Shown here one piece after another: positions 27,851-37,599 of a stretch of DNA of 55,843 nucleotides. The notes under the pieces are model-generated. The model was not told the origin of the DNA, ran no database searches, and saw only the letters and a program-made list of their open reading frames with translations. Source of the stretch: Methanomicrobiales archaeon HGW-Methanomicrobiales-2 (GTDB lineage: Archaea; Halobacteriota; Methanomicrobia; Methanomicrobiales; Methanoculleaceae); NCBI GenBank assembly GCA_002839645.1, contig PGYL01000024.1, positions 1 to 55,843 of the forward strand, in the 5' to 3' direction. Every line of letters starts with the position of its first letter. Position 1 is the stretch's first letter. Made by a program: the position numbers and the translations under genes.

Positions 27851-29686
27851 ATGGGAGATACGGAAGAGACAATTGTTTACCGCCTCGGTGCAAACTGCGA
27901 TATCGACGAGGTGGAGGAAGGAAAGAGTTACCTGGGACGGGTGCAGGGTTTTGCTCCGTTCGGCGTATTCGTCCAGTTAAACGACCGGGTCAAGGGGCTC
28001 GTTCATAAGAGCAACGTGAGGGCTCAGCACGAGGAACGCGATCCAATCATCGTTCACGTCCTCCAGATCCGGAGCAACGGCAACATCGACCTCGAGGAGG
28101 TCACGCCGACCGTCTACCAGACCGAGAACGTGACCAAGAAGACGACGAGCGTGCTTCTTGCCGATATCGGCAAGAAGATCGGCAGAACGGTGCTGATCGA
28201 GGGTGAGATCGTCCAGGTCAAGCAGACGTCGGGGCCGACAATCTTCACCATCGTGGACGAGTCCGGCACTGCGAACGGGGCCGCGTTCATCGAGGCGGGC
28301 GTCCGGGCCTATCCCGAGGTCGAACTCGGGGCTATCGTCGCCCTCACGGGTGAGGTGATGCAGCGCAACAACCAGCTCCAGATCGAGGTCGCGTCCATGG
28401 CGGTCCTGGAGCCGGAGGATGAGGCACGGGTCAGGGGGCGTATCGATGCGGCGCTCGATGAGCGTGCGGAACCGTCCGACCTCCCGTTCCTCATAGAGAG
28501 CGAGGTTCTGGAAGCCCTCAGGCCGCAGATGCGCCAGGTAGCAAAGGAGATCCGGAAAGCGGTCCTGTCGGCCCGGCCTATCATTCTCCGGCACCATGCG
28601 GATGCCGACGGCATATGCGCTGCCGTTGCCATCGAGCAGGCGGTGACCGCACTGCTCCGCGAGAGCGGCGGAGACTTCGATGCGGAGTTCTTCCTCTTCA
28701 AGCGGTCCCCGTCCAAGGCTCCGTTCTACGAGATCGAGGATATCACGCGGGATCTCGACTTCGCCCTCAAGGACAACGTCCGCTACGGGCAGAAGATGCC
28801 GATGATCCTCCTGATGGACAACGGGTCCACCGAGGAAGACATGCCGTCGCTGAAGGTGACCCGGATCTTCGGTCTCCCGGTGATGGTCGTGGACCACCAC
28901 CACCCCGACGAGATCGTGGACGATTACCTGATCGGGCACGTCAACCCCTATCATGTGGGCGGCGATTACGGGATCACCGCCGGGATGCTGGGCACAGAGG
29001 TCGCCCGCATGGTCAATCCAGCGGTCGAGAATCAGATACGGCACCTGCCGGCGATCGCGGCGCTCGGCGACCGGAGCGAAGCGCCGGAACGTGCCCGCTA
29101 CCTTGCGGTGGCCGCACCTGAGTATTCGGAGGATGATTGCCGCGCGATCGCGCTGGCGCTCGACTACGAGCAGTTCTGGCTCCGGTTCAGCGACGGGAGA
29201 GAGATCGTCAAGAGTATCCTGAACCTCGCTGGCGACACGGAACGCCATAACGAGTTCGTCAACCTGCTGGTCGATGAAGCAAATCACGCGATCGAGGAGC
29301 AGCTGGAGGCTATCATGCCCCATGTCGAGAGCCGGATGCTCCCGAATGGCGCCCACCTCTTCATGCTCGACGTGGAACTCTTTGCCCACCGGTTCACGTT
29401 CCCGCCGCCCGGTAAGACCTCGGGAGAGGTGCATGACCGGCTGGTCCGGGCACACCCGGGAGAGCCGGTCGTCACGATCGGGTTCGGGCCGGACTTTGCC
29501 GTCCTGCGTTCGCGTGGCGTCATGATGAACATTCCGCGGATGGTGCGCGAACTCCATAACGAGATCTCCGGCGGAGGAGTGAGCGGCGGCGGCCACCTTG
29601 TCGTCGGGAGCATCAAATTCGTGGAGGGAATGCGCGATGTGGTGGTCGATAGCCTGATCCGAAAGATTGGTGAAGCACCAATCTGA
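27851..29686 (+). CDS. DHH-family RecJ-like nuclease with S1 and OB domains
   Basis: An archaeal RecJ-like protein (COG1107-type), 611 residues. An S1 domain comes first (residues ~20-65: EGKSYLGRVQGFAPFGVFVQ), then an OB-fold (~110-185). The DHH core starts near 240 with RHHADADGIC (motif I); MDNG and VVDHHHPDE (motifs II/III) follow, and the DHHA1-type C-terminus ends with GGGVSGGGHLVVGS. Metal ligands appear intact. The N-terminal DnaJ-type zinc finger found in many archaeal members is absent. Likely a 5'-3' exonuclease on DNA or RNA. GGTGA precedes ATG 27851. It ends the forward block that starts at 22.3 kb. Confidence 0.88.
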   Translation: MGDTEETIVYRLGANCDIDEVEEGKSYLGRVQGFAPFGVFVQLNDRVKGLVHKSNVRAQHEERDPIIVHVLQIRSNGNIDLEEVTPTVYQTENVTKKTTSVLLADIGKKIGRTVLIEGEIVQVKQTSGPTIFTIVDESGTANGAAFIEAGVRAYPEVELGAIVALTGEVMQRNNQLQIEVASMAVLEPEDEARVRGRIDAALDERAEPSDLPFLIESEVLEALRPQMRQVAKEIRKAVLSARPIILRHHADADGICAAVAIEQAVTALLRESGGDFDAEFFLFKRSPSKAPFYEIEDITRDLDFALKDNVRYGQKMPMILLMDNGSTEEDMPSLKVTRIFGLPVMVVDHHHPDEIVDDYLIGHVNPYHVGGDYGITAGMLGTEVARMVNPAVENQIRHLPAIAALGDRSEAPERARYLAVAAPEYSEDDCRAIALALDYEQFWLRFSDGREIVKSILNLAGDTERHNEFVNLLVDEANHAIEEQLEAIMPHVESRMLPNGAHLFMLDVELFAHRFTFPPPGKTSGEVHDRLVRAHPGEPVVTIGFGPDFAVLRSRGVMMNIPRMVRELHNEISGGGVSGGGHLVVGSIKFVEGMRDVVVDSLIRKIGEAPI

Positions 29687-29962
29687 TCGCTACTTCTTTC
29701 CCGCTGACAGTACACGGTAGGTCGGTCTCTGTTCAAAGGCCGCAGACGGGGATTCGCATCCGGGACCAGCTGCGATAAGGGGGTCTTTGGCTGCCCGCAT
29801 TTCATGTCCGGACACTGTACCGGCATCTTGTTTTTTGACAGTTCACTGCTGTGCAACAGTGAGGTGTCGCCCTATTATGGGCCGCATCGGGTAGTTAACC
29901 GCCGATACAATTTTGAAAGCGACCGAAATATAAAAATAGGTTTATGCCAAACGGGAGTTCTC

Positions 29963-30568
29963 ATGGCAGGAAACCAATGGACATGGAGAGCACTCCTGGT
30001 TGTGCTTCTTGTGGCAGCAGCAGCTGTTGTGCCCCCCGTGGCAGCCCAGAGCACAGCACCCGAGACTTCTTTGACCTGGACTCTCCCTCCGACACCACCC
30101 GATGAGACTCCGGTAGAGACCCCGACGGAAACCCCCGAGGAGACCCTGACGGAACTCCCGGAGGAGACTCTGACGGAACTCCCGGAGGAGACTCTGGATG
30201 AGATTCCGGTAGAGACCCTGGACGAGATCCCGACGGAGACCCTTGATGACGAGACCGTCGTACAGGCCCTGGATGAAGAGACCCCTGAGGAAACCCTGAA
30301 CGAGACCACCAGCGGGACTCTGGACAACGAGACCACCAATGGGACCGCCAACGAAACCTCCCCTCCCGTTGTGATCGGGACGGATGAGGCGACGATGGAG
30401 ACGACGCCGGCAGAGACTGCCACGGCTGATCTGCCGACGTTCACGCCGATACAGGCGGCACAGGCTAACGTAAGCCCGACACCTGCAGCTCCCCTTTCGT
30501 TCATCGGCGTCATCCTGGCCGTTGCGGTCGCCGGGCTCCTCGCCGTGATCTGGAGGAACCGGAGGTGA
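29963..30568 (+). CDS. secreted, membrane-anchored Thr/Glu-repeat surface protein
   Basis: A 201-residue surface protein. Residues ~1-29 are a signal peptide ending in PPVAAQS. The body is low-complexity with repeats of ETLxELPEETL/DEIPVETL and several N-x-T sequons, so it is acidic and probably glycosylated. The C-terminus has PLSFIGVILAVAVAGLLAVIW followed by RNRR: one membrane helix plus a basic tail, reminiscent of archaeosortase-processed or anchored proteins. A GGGAG site precedes ATG 29963, and a TATA-like AAATATAAAAATAG lies ~30 bases upstream. No enzymatic domain. Likely a stalk or cell-envelope spacer. Confidence 0.75.
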   Translation: MAGNQWTWRALLVVLLVAAAAVVPPVAAQSTAPETSLTWTLPPTPPDETPVETPTETPEETLTELPEETLTELPEETLDEIPVETLDEIPTETLDDETVVQALDEETPEETLNETTSGTLDNETTNGTANETSPPVVIGTDEATMETTPAETATADLPTFTPIQAAQANVSPTPAAPLSFIGVILAVAVAGLLAVIWRNRR

Positions 30569-30907
30569 TGGTGGAACGCCGGGTGCCCACGGGAGAAGCG
30601 GGGCGAGCAGTCACCTGAGTGTGAGATCTATCCCTACCCCGATCGGTTCGCCCACGACCCCGATGCCGCTCCCGGCGTCGGGAAACGTTGTCGGGGGCGA
30701 CCCGCTCCTCTCTTCCCAAATCCGCGCAGGGGATGGCTATCTGTGCTGTCTGGATTGGAGATGATGCTCCTCGCCCCACCGATAGACACTATGATGCCCA
30801 CTTCTATACAGTGATTTGTATATTCATCTTAAAATTCTACGGACGTAAATGGGTAGACATATATATTGATCTGGACAAAAAGCACTTGCTCACGAGGGAA
30901 TCAGTCG
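30569..30907. other. 339 bp intergenic stretch
   Basis: The left 200 bases are GC-rich with no convincing gene. The right part is A/T-rich and holds ACATATATATTG (about 30855-30864), a TATA box for the small gene at 30908. Nothing else is seen. Confidence 0.5.
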
Positions 30908-31159
30908 ATGTCGACAAAGGACCGTATCAAAGAAAAATATAGCGATACCCAGCGAAAGATCCTGTATCATCTCAAGTCCGGGTTAAGAACAGGCAAATCC
31001 TACTTCAAATCCAAGTATATTGCAACTGATCTGGGCCTTTCTCCGAAAGAGGTCGGCATCAACCTTGCTATCCTCTCGGAGATCTGTGATGAGCTGGACA
31101 TCAGGCGCTGGAGTTACTCGAACAGCACGACGTGGCGCGTCACCTCCCGTGCATCATAA
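30908..31159 (+). CDS. small winged-helix protein, DUF7123-like
   Basis: An 83-residue basic protein. KILYHLKSGLRTGKSYFKSKYIATDLGLSPKEVG followed by WSYSNSTTWRVT matches the pattern of small archaeal DUF7123 proteins: a helix-turn-helix in which S-P-K-E-V-G begins the recognition helix and the S-T-T-W-R-V strand forms the wing. It is probably DNA-binding, with unknown target. The start is ATG 30908, inside a longer in-frame open stretch whose upstream part is not protein-like. A TATA box lies ~45 bases upstream. The assignment rests on pattern recall. Confidence 0.65.
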   Translation: MSTKDRIKEKYSDTQRKILYHLKSGLRTGKSYFKSKYIATDLGLSPKEVGINLAILSEICDELDIRRWSYSNSTTWRVTSRAS

Positions 31160-31188
31160 TTTTATTCCGGGACACTCTATTCTACGGC

Positions 31189-31374
31189 ATGAAGATCATT
31201 GAGTTCGAAGCACCCGTCGAGTTTGTGGCCACCATCGACGACCACAAAGACTGCCTCATGTCCCAGGACAAGAGCCATGAGAATCCGGATGTGCTCTGGT
31301 TCAACATCGATGTCCCTAAAGGTCACGGCGTACGGGCCGGAGATCGGGTCAGAGTCACCGTCGAAAAGATCTGA
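31189..31374 (+). CDS. small conserved protein, unknown
   Basis: A 61-residue protein I do not recognise. The sequence MKIIEFEAPVEFVATIDDH, then a central loop and GHGVRAGDRVRVTVEKI, suggests a small beta-barrel; the last segment resembles OB/SH3-like nucleic acid or subunit binding folds. No cysteine cluster or membrane segment. AATTTTATT (31157-31166) lies ~25 bases before ATG 31189, consistent with a leaderless message. The upstream HTH gene ends 29 bases before, so the two may be expressed together. Confidence 0.6.
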   Translation: MKIIEFEAPVEFVATIDDHKDCLMSQDKSHENPDVLWFNIDVPKGHGVRAGDRVRVTVEKI

Positions 31375-31376
31375 AG

Positions 31377-32096
31377 TTAGAGGTACCCGGGGAGCGTCTC
31401 CAGGGTAATGCGGTATGAATCGACCTCACTCACGCTGACGATGAGGTAGAAGTCCTTTCCTCCCCTCTCGACATTTTTGATGACGCTGCCCGGATAGTGA
31501 AGGTCGGCCCCTTCCACGACGGTCCCGCTCTCCAGCTCCACGAGCGCCATCCGGAAATGTGCCGCCTCGGGCCTTACTGTTGCAGAGACACTGCAATTAA
31601 GCCTCCATACCGCGTACGGCACGTGGAATACCTCGCTGATGCCTCCTCGCCCCTCCTCGATGTACGCGAACGGGATGCGATCAGCAGTTCCCTTCCAGGG
31701 CGGGTCGGAAACTCCATAGAGCGTCAGGTTGTCGGGGAGGTGACAGCGAGGGTAATTCCAGACCTGGGTCACATAGGAGAGCCTCGCGGGTTCGAGCGGC
31801 GCGGGCGATGTCGGTATGGGGGTAGCGGTGACGGTAGGTGTCCGGGTAAGATTTTCCGGAATCTCAGGCCCGGCCTCCGCTACGGGCGGTCGGAATACCA
31901 GGGCTACTACGGAGACTACGATCAGGGCGGCAAGAATGCTGAAGACGTCGCCTTTATCCACAGGTTTAGAGGGGTGTATCAGGTAAAAAGACCTTCGGGT
32001 TTGATTCTCTGCTCTTGCCCGCAGAGAATCGAACATCGACGTTCGAGAGGGGAGATATTCTGGTTTTACCCTACTTCCTCTCTTTGTTGAGATCAT
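31377..32096 (-). CDS. membrane-anchored extracytoplasmic protein, unknown
   Basis: A 239-residue protein. A basic N-terminal region is followed by one membrane helix at residues ~52-69 (SILAALIVVSVVALVF), a Pro/Thr linker (TRTPTVTATPIPTS) and a ~140-residue extracellular domain with N-x-T sequons and no familiar motif. The domain looks beta-rich. The start is ATG 32096, with a TATA-like ATATTAA ~23 bases upstream; a second ATG at 32036 would shorten the cytosolic tail by 20 residues. The stop is two bases from that of the preceding forward gene, so the genes converge. Confidence 0.65.
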   Translation of the reverse strand: MISTKRGSRVKPEYLPSRTSMFDSLRARAENQTRRSFYLIHPSKPVDKGDVFSILAALIVVSVVALVFRPPVAEAGPEIPENLTRTPTVTATPIPTSPAPLEPARLSYVTQVWNYPRCHLPDNLTLYGVSDPPWKGTADRIPFAYIEEGRGGISEVFHVPYAVWRLNCSVSATVRPEAAHFRMALVELESGTVVEGADLHYPGSVIKNVERGGKDFYLIVSVSEVDSYRITLETLPGYL

Positions 32097-32144
32097 AAAG
32101 CGGAACTGTTAATATGGAGACATGAGTATCGTCCTGATGAGAGC

Positions 32145-32405
32145 ATGGAAGTCACTGAGGTTCGCACATGGGTGATATTTTATCTGCTCTCGTTCGTGGT
32201 GCTCCTTGCAGCGACCTTCATCACAGCCCAGAACGACAGCCAGCTCTGGATCAGCCTCATGCTCATCATCATCGTCGTGGGTGTAAACTTTTTCCTGCTC
32301 TTCTCCGAGTTGAAGCGCTACCAGGCCCGGAAGGCCTTCATGCACCGGATGTCGAAGTTCGACGACACCGAGACGGAGAAGGACTCTTGCGGCAACCGCT
32401 GGTGA
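32145..32405 (+). CDS. small two-helix membrane protein
   Basis: An 86-residue protein with two hydrophobic helices, VIFYLLSFVVLLAATFITA and LWISLMLIIIVVGVNFFLLF, a short loop and a charged C-terminal tail of ~30 residues. No known family recognised. GATGAG lies upstream of ATG 32145. It is divergent from the preceding membrane-anchored protein gene and convergent with the cheR remnant, whose stop is 6 bases from its own. No functional inference is justified. Confidence 0.6.
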   Translation: MEVTEVRTWVIFYLLSFVVLLAATFITAQNDSQLWISLMLIIIVVGVNFFLLFSELKRYQARKAFMHRMSKFDDTETEKDSCGNRW

Positions 32406-32411
32406 CCACTC

Positions 32412-33105
32412 CTACGCGGCCTTGCGCAGAATCTTTTGCATGACGTTAAACGGTGTAAAGAGGTGCTCCACCTCTCTTGCCAGGTACTCGGTCTTGCCGA
32501 TGACATAGTAACCGTCGACGGCAAGTGCAGAGTAAAAAAGGTGCGTAAGATCGTTCTTCTGCTTCTCGGTGAAGTAGATGGTGACGTTTCTGCAGGTGAC
32601 GACGTCGAGGTAGCGCGAGATGGGAGCACCCGACATCAGGTCGTGCTGCCGGAACTTGACGAGGTCCTTGATATGGGGACGGACCTCGAACGTACCGTCT
32701 TCGTGGCAGATAAAGTGTTTGCGGATCTTCTTCTCGTCCACATTCTCGAGCGCCTTCCTGTCATAGACCCCGGCCGCGGCTTTCTGCAGCACTACGGTGT
32801 CGTTATCGGTTGCATATATCGTTACGTTGACGTCTTTATGGAGTGCCAAGTATCTCCCGTCGTATCGCTTCGAAGACTTCCGGATCGCGGAAAAATTTGG
32901 TGACGTTGATGGTGAGAGCGTTTCTGAGCAGATCGAGTTCCTGCGGGTTCGCGAGGAGGTACTTATGGTAAGCCTCGAAATCTGCGGTGTCTGTCAGGCG
33001 CATCCGGGAGAGGATGCGCCGTTTGATGTAGTCCTCCTTATAATTCGAGCACTTGATCCTGACCAGTCTCTCGATGCTCTTCTGGAGCGACATAAATGCA
33101 TCCAT
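32412..33105 (-). pseudogene. cheR: CheR chemoreceptor methyltransferase, internal deletion and frameshift
   Basis: CheR methylates receptor glutamates using SAM. The first ~89 codons (from ATG 33105) encode the CheR N-terminal helices, ending in NVTKFFRDPEVFEAIRREIL, then meet a stop at 32836-32838. In the next frame the C-terminal methyltransferase part resumes as LALHKDVNVTIYATD and continues normally (VTCRNVTIYFT, then GYYVIGKTEYL) to 32412. The intervening ~30 residues, which should carry the SAM-binding motif I (GCSTGEEPYS-type), are absent. This is a ~100-base deletion with frame loss at about 32845-32856, not merely a frameshift. No active enzyme can result. It is last in the ParA-receptor-CheW operon. 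Confidence 0.8.
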
Positions 33106-33134
33106 GGGGTAATCTACTCTCACCGGGTGTTGAT

Positions 33135-33614
33135 TTACGGAGCGTTCTGATAGCATCCGAGGTCGCTGATCACTTTCTGGACGTCGAGCCAGATGATAAG
33201 GGTCTTTGTCTTCTCGTCTTCTTTGTCCCCTATCTTGATGATTGCTTTGACATAATTGCTGATGGATGACGTGATGCCGTCGTTGATACGTTCGATCTGC
33301 TCGTTACGGATTGAAATGACGCTGTGAACGTCATCGACGATGATCCCTACGTTCGACCCGCTTGCCACATCCGGCATCAGCACGACGATCTTTTTGTTCT
33401 CGGCTTCTCCGGATTCAGGGAGCCCGAGGAGGTCTCGGAGGTCGATAATGTTTGTTATCTCGCCTCGCAGGTTGATGATACCCGCAAGGTATTCGGGAGC
33501 ACGGGGAAGGGGAGTGATCGGCATCATCTCCACGATCTCTCGTGCTATCTGGATATCCAGTGCGTAGTGCTCCTTCCCGAGCTGGAACTCTACCACATCT
33601 ATGGATGCTGCCAT
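33135..33614 (-). CDS. cheW: CheW chemotaxis coupling protein
   Basis: A scaffold protein that links receptors to the CheA kinase. The 159-residue sequence has the CheW SH3-like fold: VVEFQLGKEHYALDI, PLPRAPEYLAGIINLRGEI with the conserved N-L-R-G-x-I motif, then DLRDLLGL and GIIVDDVHSVISI. All hallmark residues for receptor and CheA contact regions are visible. It starts 12 bases after the receptor stop and is followed by the cheR remnant. No cheA gene lies in the window, so its kinase partner is encoded elsewhere or is absent. Confidence 0.93.
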   Translation of the reverse strand: MAASIDVVEFQLGKEHYALDIQIAREIVEMMPITPLPRAPEYLAGIINLRGEITNIIDLRDLLGLPESGEAENKKIVVLMPDVASGSNVGIIVDDVHSVISIRNEQIERINDGITSSISNYVKAIIKIGDKEDEKTKTLIIWLDVQKVISDLGCYQNAP

Positions 33615-33626
33615 CTTCTCCTCCAG

Positions 33627-36494
33627 TTAGTTAATCTTGAACTGTTTCATCACTGACTGGAGCTGTTCGGCCATACCTGCCAGTTCGTGCGACGCACTCC
33701 CGACTTCCTCGGTTGATGCGCTGACCTCTTCTGCGAGTGCCGCCATATCCTCGGTCCGGTCCAGGCTCTCCTTGGTCATGTGGGTGGACTGGTCCATCTT
33801 CTGCATGACATTGTTGGTGGAGCCCGCCTGGTCTTCGGTGGCCTTCGTGATCTCGGTGATACCGTGGGCGACTACTTCGACGCCGTTGACGATCCGGTTT
33901 AAGCCCTCGATGACCTTGTTGACGCTCTCGATGCCTGCCTGGATCTCCTGGTGGGACGCCTGCATCGAGCCTGCGGTCTTGTCGGTGCTCGCCTGGATCG
34001 TTCTGATCAGGTCCTCGATATCCTGGCTCGCCCGCTTGGACTCCCCGGCAAGATTTCTGATCTCGCCTGCAACCACGGCAAATCCGCGGCCGTGCTCCCC
34101 GGCGCGGGCGGCCTCGATTGCTGCGTTTAACGCAAGGAGGTTGGTCTGATTGGCGATATCGGTGATCAGCTTGACGATGTTGTTGATCTCCCTCATCTGG
34201 CTGTTGAGGGTGCTGATCTCGTCCACGGTCTGTTTGGAGATCTCCTCGACGAGCTGCATCTTCTTTGCTGCGACTTCACCGAGAGAGGCAGCATTGTCTC
34301 CCTCCTTCGACGCCTTCGAGGCCTGTTCCATGACCTCTTGCGACGTGCTTGCGATCTCCTCGATGGACGCCGAGAGATCGTTGATATCCGTTCCGATCTC
34401 CTCGATCTTCTCGAGCTGGCGTCGTGCATCCTCCGACGACTGCTGCGTCGAGGTGGCGACCTGCTCGGTGGCCCGGATGATCTCGTCGGTACTCTTGCTG
34501 ACCTCCTTTGTGGTCATATCTACCTGGTGGGCTGCTTTTGCCACGTCCGCGAGGAGTGCGCGAATAGCAGTCAATGAGGCGTTGTAATCGCTCTTGACTT
34601 CATGGAGAGGGTCGCCTGCCTCTGCGTCCACAAACGCCGTCAGGTCGCCCTTTGCCATGGCGGCGAGTGCGGTCCCGAGTTCCCGGGCGCTCTCTGCGAG
34701 TCTCTCGCTCTCTTTCTTTGCGGTCTCCATTAGTTCCCGGATCTGGTCCTCTCTCTCCCGCTGCTCGGTCCAGTCGTTCCAGACGTAGAAGGCCATCTCG
34801 ATATCGCCCTTCGCATCCAGGATCGGGATGGCGTTCAAGGTGAGGTACTTCCTTACACCGTCGGGCCACTTGACCATGACGTCGGTCCGTGCGAGTTTCT
34901 TCGTTTCGTAACAGGCGTAGAAGTGGTCGCCGCCGATGATGGTGATGTCGTAGTCGTAGAGCTTCTTCGCGATGGTCTCTTCCCGCGTCCCCCGCCACAT
35001 CCGGGCATACTCTTCGTTGATGTCGATCCGGCTCTTGTCCGCGCGGAGCGTCGCGATTGCAAGCGGGTTCTGTTTGATCATCGCATCCACCCGATGCTCG
35101 GTCTTCTTGACTTCTTCCTTCTCCTCCTGGAGGTTGGTCCAGTCGTTCCAGACGTAGAAGGCCATCTCGATGTCGCCCTTCGCATCCAGGATCGGGATGG
35201 CGTTCAAGGTGAGGTACTTCTTCACGCCGTCGGGCCACTTGACCATGACGTCGGTCTTTGCGGGCTTCTTCGTCTCGTAGCAGGCGTAGAAGTGGTCGCC
35301 GCCGATGACCGTGATGTCGTAGTCGTAGAGTTTCTTCGCGATGGTCTCTTCCCGCGTTCCCCGCCACATCCGGGCATACTCTTCGTTGATGTCGATCCGG
35401 CTCTTGTCCGCGCGGAGGGTTGCGATCGCAAGCGGGTTTAACTTGATCATCGTGTCTATGCGATGCTGCATCCTCCGGATCTCGTCCTCTTCCTTCCGCT
35501 TTTCAGTGACATCGTTATAGACGATCAGTATCCCGGTCAGCTCGTTCTTCTCGTTTAAAAGCGGGATCCCGTGTTGTTCCAGGATATAGGTGCCGGAGGG
35601 GAACTCAACCGTCACTTCACCGTAAACCCTTATCTTATCGGTGAGCAACTTCTTGATCCCTTCTCCTTTCTGGGCGTGGACCTTGAAGTCCCGGAGGGTC
35701 ATCGTGACGATACGTGACTGATTGATGCCGGTTAACTGGAGGTATGCCTCGTTGGCCGTGAGGATCTTCATCCCGGTATCGACGACCAGCATGGGCATCG
35801 GGTTCTTCTGGACGATCGTCTCGGACTGCCGCTGCAGTTCGGCAATATTCTCCATCTGGACCTTGATCTCTTCCTCCCCCTCCCGCTGTTTGGTGAGATC
35901 GTTGTAGACGATGAGGACGCTCTCGACTGCATTTTCCTTATCCAGAAGCGGGATGCCATACTGCTCGAGCGTATGGGTGCCCGAGGGCAGTTCGACGATG
36001 ACTTCCGCATACGCACGCTTCTTCTCCTGGATCGCCTGCCGGAGGCCGGAACCTTTCTGCGACGTTATTTTGAAGTCTCTGAGGCTCCTGCCGAGCATCT
36101 GGTCCATCGGGATCCCGCTCATCTCCGCATAAGCAGCGTTTGCCACAGTTACTTTGAACTGCGGATCGACGACCAGCATGGGCATCGGGTTCTGCTCGAT
36201 GATCATATCGGATCCCTTCAGAAGCGCTCTGGCTTCTTCCAGCCGGCGCCTGAGGGCCTGCTTCTCCTCCTGCTTCTTCTCAAGCAGCGCGTTGATCGAG
36301 GCGGCCAGCGGCCGGAATTCCTCTGAAATGCCAGCAAGGTCGATCTTTGCGGAGTTGTCGCCGCCAAGCCCCGCATTGAGTGCAGCCTCGATCGCCTCGG
36401 GGAGTATCACCGGCGCCTGTTTCTGTGCCTGTCCAGTCGTTCCCGGCACGATCGGCCCGGTAAATAGTGCTTTCCTTCCAGGTTTATCGATCAT
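33627..36494 (-). CDS. soluble chemoreceptor with four PAS domains
   Basis: A methyl-accepting chemotaxis protein of 955 residues with no membrane helix, so cytoplasmic. Residues ~55-95 are coiled coil. PAS1 is ~95-205 and PAS2 ~225-335, a related pair ([10 protein letters not shown] in both). PAS3 ~348-452 and PAS4 ~471-575 are a nearly identical second pair. A HAMP-like linker follows (~600-650), then the signalling hairpin with tip [20 protein letters not shown] and flanking TSQEVMEQ / [10 protein letters not shown] helices. The ATG overlaps the ParA stop by one base (TAATG). It probably senses a cytosolic signal or redox state; the ligand is unknown. Confidence 0.93.
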   Translation of the reverse strand: MIDKPGRKALFTGPIVPGTTGQAQKQAPVILPEAIEAALNAGLGGDNSAKIDLAGISEEFRPLAASINALLEKKQEEKQALRRRLEEARALLKGSDMIIEQNPMPMLVVDPQFKVTVANAAYAEMSGIPMDQMLGRSLRDFKITSQKGSGLRQAIQEKKRAYAEVIVELPSGTHTLEQYGIPLLDKENAVESVLIVYNDLTKQREGEEEIKVQMENIAELQRQSETIVQKNPMPMLVVDTGMKILTANEAYLQLTGINQSRIVTMTLRDFKVHAQKGEGIKKLLTDKIRVYGEVTVEFPSGTYILEQHGIPLLNEKNELTGILIVYNDVTEKRKEEDEIRRMQHRIDTMIKLNPLAIATLRADKSRIDINEEYARMWRGTREETIAKKLYDYDITVIGGDHFYACYETKKPAKTDVMVKWPDGVKKYLTLNAIPILDAKGDIEMAFYVWNDWTNLQEEKEEVKKTEHRVDAMIKQNPLAIATLRADKSRIDINEEYARMWRGTREETIAKKLYDYDITIIGGDHFYACYETKKLARTDVMVKWPDGVRKYLTLNAIPILDAKGDIEMAFYVWNDWTEQREREDQIRELMETAKKESERLAESARELGTALAAMAKGDLTAFVDAEAGDPLHEVKSDYNASLTAIRALLADVAKAAHQVDMTTKEVSKSTDEIIRATEQVATSTQQSSEDARRQLEKIEEIGTDINDLSASIEEIASTSQEVMEQASKASKEGDNAASLGEVAAKKMQLVEEISKQTVDEISTLNSQMREINNIVKLITDIANQTNLLALNAAIEAARAGEHGRGFAVVAGEIRNLAGESKRASQDIEDLIRTIQASTDKTAGSMQASHQEIQAGIESVNKVIEGLNRIVNGVEVVAHGITEITKATEDQAGSTNNVMQKMDQSTHMTKESLDRTEDMAALAEEVSASTEEVGSASHELAGMAEQLQSVMKQFKIN
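34767..35467. repeat. tandem duplication inside the receptor gene
   Basis: Two copies of ~332 bases, 34767-35098 and 35136-35467, are offset by 369 bases (123 codons) and nearly identical at the DNA level. They encode PAS3 and PAS4 of the receptor. The unit preserves frame, so the duplication added a whole PAS domain. Confidence 0.9.
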
Positions 36495-37378
36495 TAATAC
36501 ACATCCTCATCATGTTTCTCGTCTCGTTCCAGAAGTGCAGTTGCTATTGCCCGGTATTCCCTGCCGGCGTCACTCTCGGGTGCGTAATGGGAGATGGGAA
36601 GCCCCCGTTGCTGTGTCTCGTAGATTGCAGGTGAGTAGGGGACTGTGAATACCTGCTTGAACGCTTTTTTGACCTCGGACTCAAACGCCTTCAGCCGCGC
36701 CCTCTCCCTCTCCTCTTCTGCGGAGGGGCCGGCTGAAAAGATCCGTTTCAGGAAGAGTGCAAGACCGCCCGTTCCGGCCGACGGGTCGCCCGATCCCTTC
36801 CAGCGGGTCAGAATGGCGAAATCTGCGGCGACGTCTTCTCCGAGCATCTCTCTGATGTCGCCAAAGACTGTTGACAGTGCTTCCATGCCTCTGAGGGCGA
36901 AGGTGCCCGGGTCGAGGGTGACAATGGTATGGTCCGCTGCGACGAGGCCGTTGATGACGAACTGGCCCATGCTCGGGGGCGTATCGATCAGGATGAAGTC
37001 GTAGGTATCCCTCATTGGGGCGAGCGCCTCCCTGAGCAGCCCTGCCCGGTCCTCGATACCGTAGAGGTAGGGCTCAACCCCCACAAGGTCCAGGGTTGCC
37101 GGAGCCAGGTCGACTCCTGCTGCCGTGGGGACGATCACATCGTTTATTGCGATGTCGGGAAAGCCCTCAAAGACATTCATAAAAACGTCATACATGCTCA
37201 GTTCGAGGGTCTCGGGGTTGACCCCGAGACCCGTGGTGGCATTGGCCTGCGGGTCGCAGTCTACTACCAGAACGCGTTTTCCGTCTTTCTGGAGATATCC
37301 TGCAATGTTGAGGCACGACGTCGTCTTTCCTGTGCCACCCTTATGGTGGGCGAACGCTACGATTGTAATATCCAGCAC
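36494..37378 (-). CDS. ParA/MinD-family ATPase associated with chemoreceptor operon
   Basis: A 294-residue ParA-like ATPase. The deviant Walker A motif is KGGTGKTT at residues 13-20, [15 protein letters not shown] is the A' motif, and [11 protein letters not shown] the Walker B region. It lacks the MinD amphipathic tail as far as I can see. It is first in the operon and overlaps the receptor start (TAATG), so the products are made in fixed proportion. In Rhodobacter and Vibrio, ParA-type proteins (PpfA, ParC) position chemoreceptor clusters; the same role is inferred here. The start is GTG 37378. The upstream 221 bases carry only promoter-like A/T-rich sequence. Confidence 0.88.
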   Translation of the reverse strand: MLDITIVAFAHHKGGTGKTTSCLNIAGYLQKDGKRVLVVDCDPQANATTGLGVNPETLELSMYDVFMNVFEGFPDIAINDVIVPTAAGVDLAPATLDLVGVEPYLYGIEDRAGLLREALAPMRDTYDFILIDTPPSMGQFVINGLVAADHTIVTLDPGTFALRGMEALSTVFGDIREMLGEDVAADFAILTRWKGSGDPSAGTGGLALFLKRIFSAGPSAEEERERARLKAFESEVKKAFKQVFTVPYSPAIYETQQRGLPISHYAPESDAGREYRAIATALLERDEKHDEDVY

Positions 37379-37599
37379 CCCTCATACCACTATGTGAAAT
37401 GCGGGTTATTAAACCTATTTTTATGCTACTGTGCATATGTGGGGTGGGTTCCGCATTTAAATTACCACGGCACCCTTGATGGGAAAACTCTGCCTGTATC
37501 TGCCATTACGTCTCTCCGGGATCAGAGGGGCGGGTACAGAAGGTTTTACCTGCCGTTCGCCATCGCCCCGGAGTTCTCCCTGTGATTGAAGAGCAGATG

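Noticed and set aside
27977-29596. 539-codon frame antisense to the DHH nuclease
   Set aside because: Shadow of a conserved gene; composition is highly charged and no motif is present.
32412-33156. Two separate genes in place of cheR
   Set aside because: The two frames encode consecutive N- and C-terminal parts of one CheR; neither part is functional alone.
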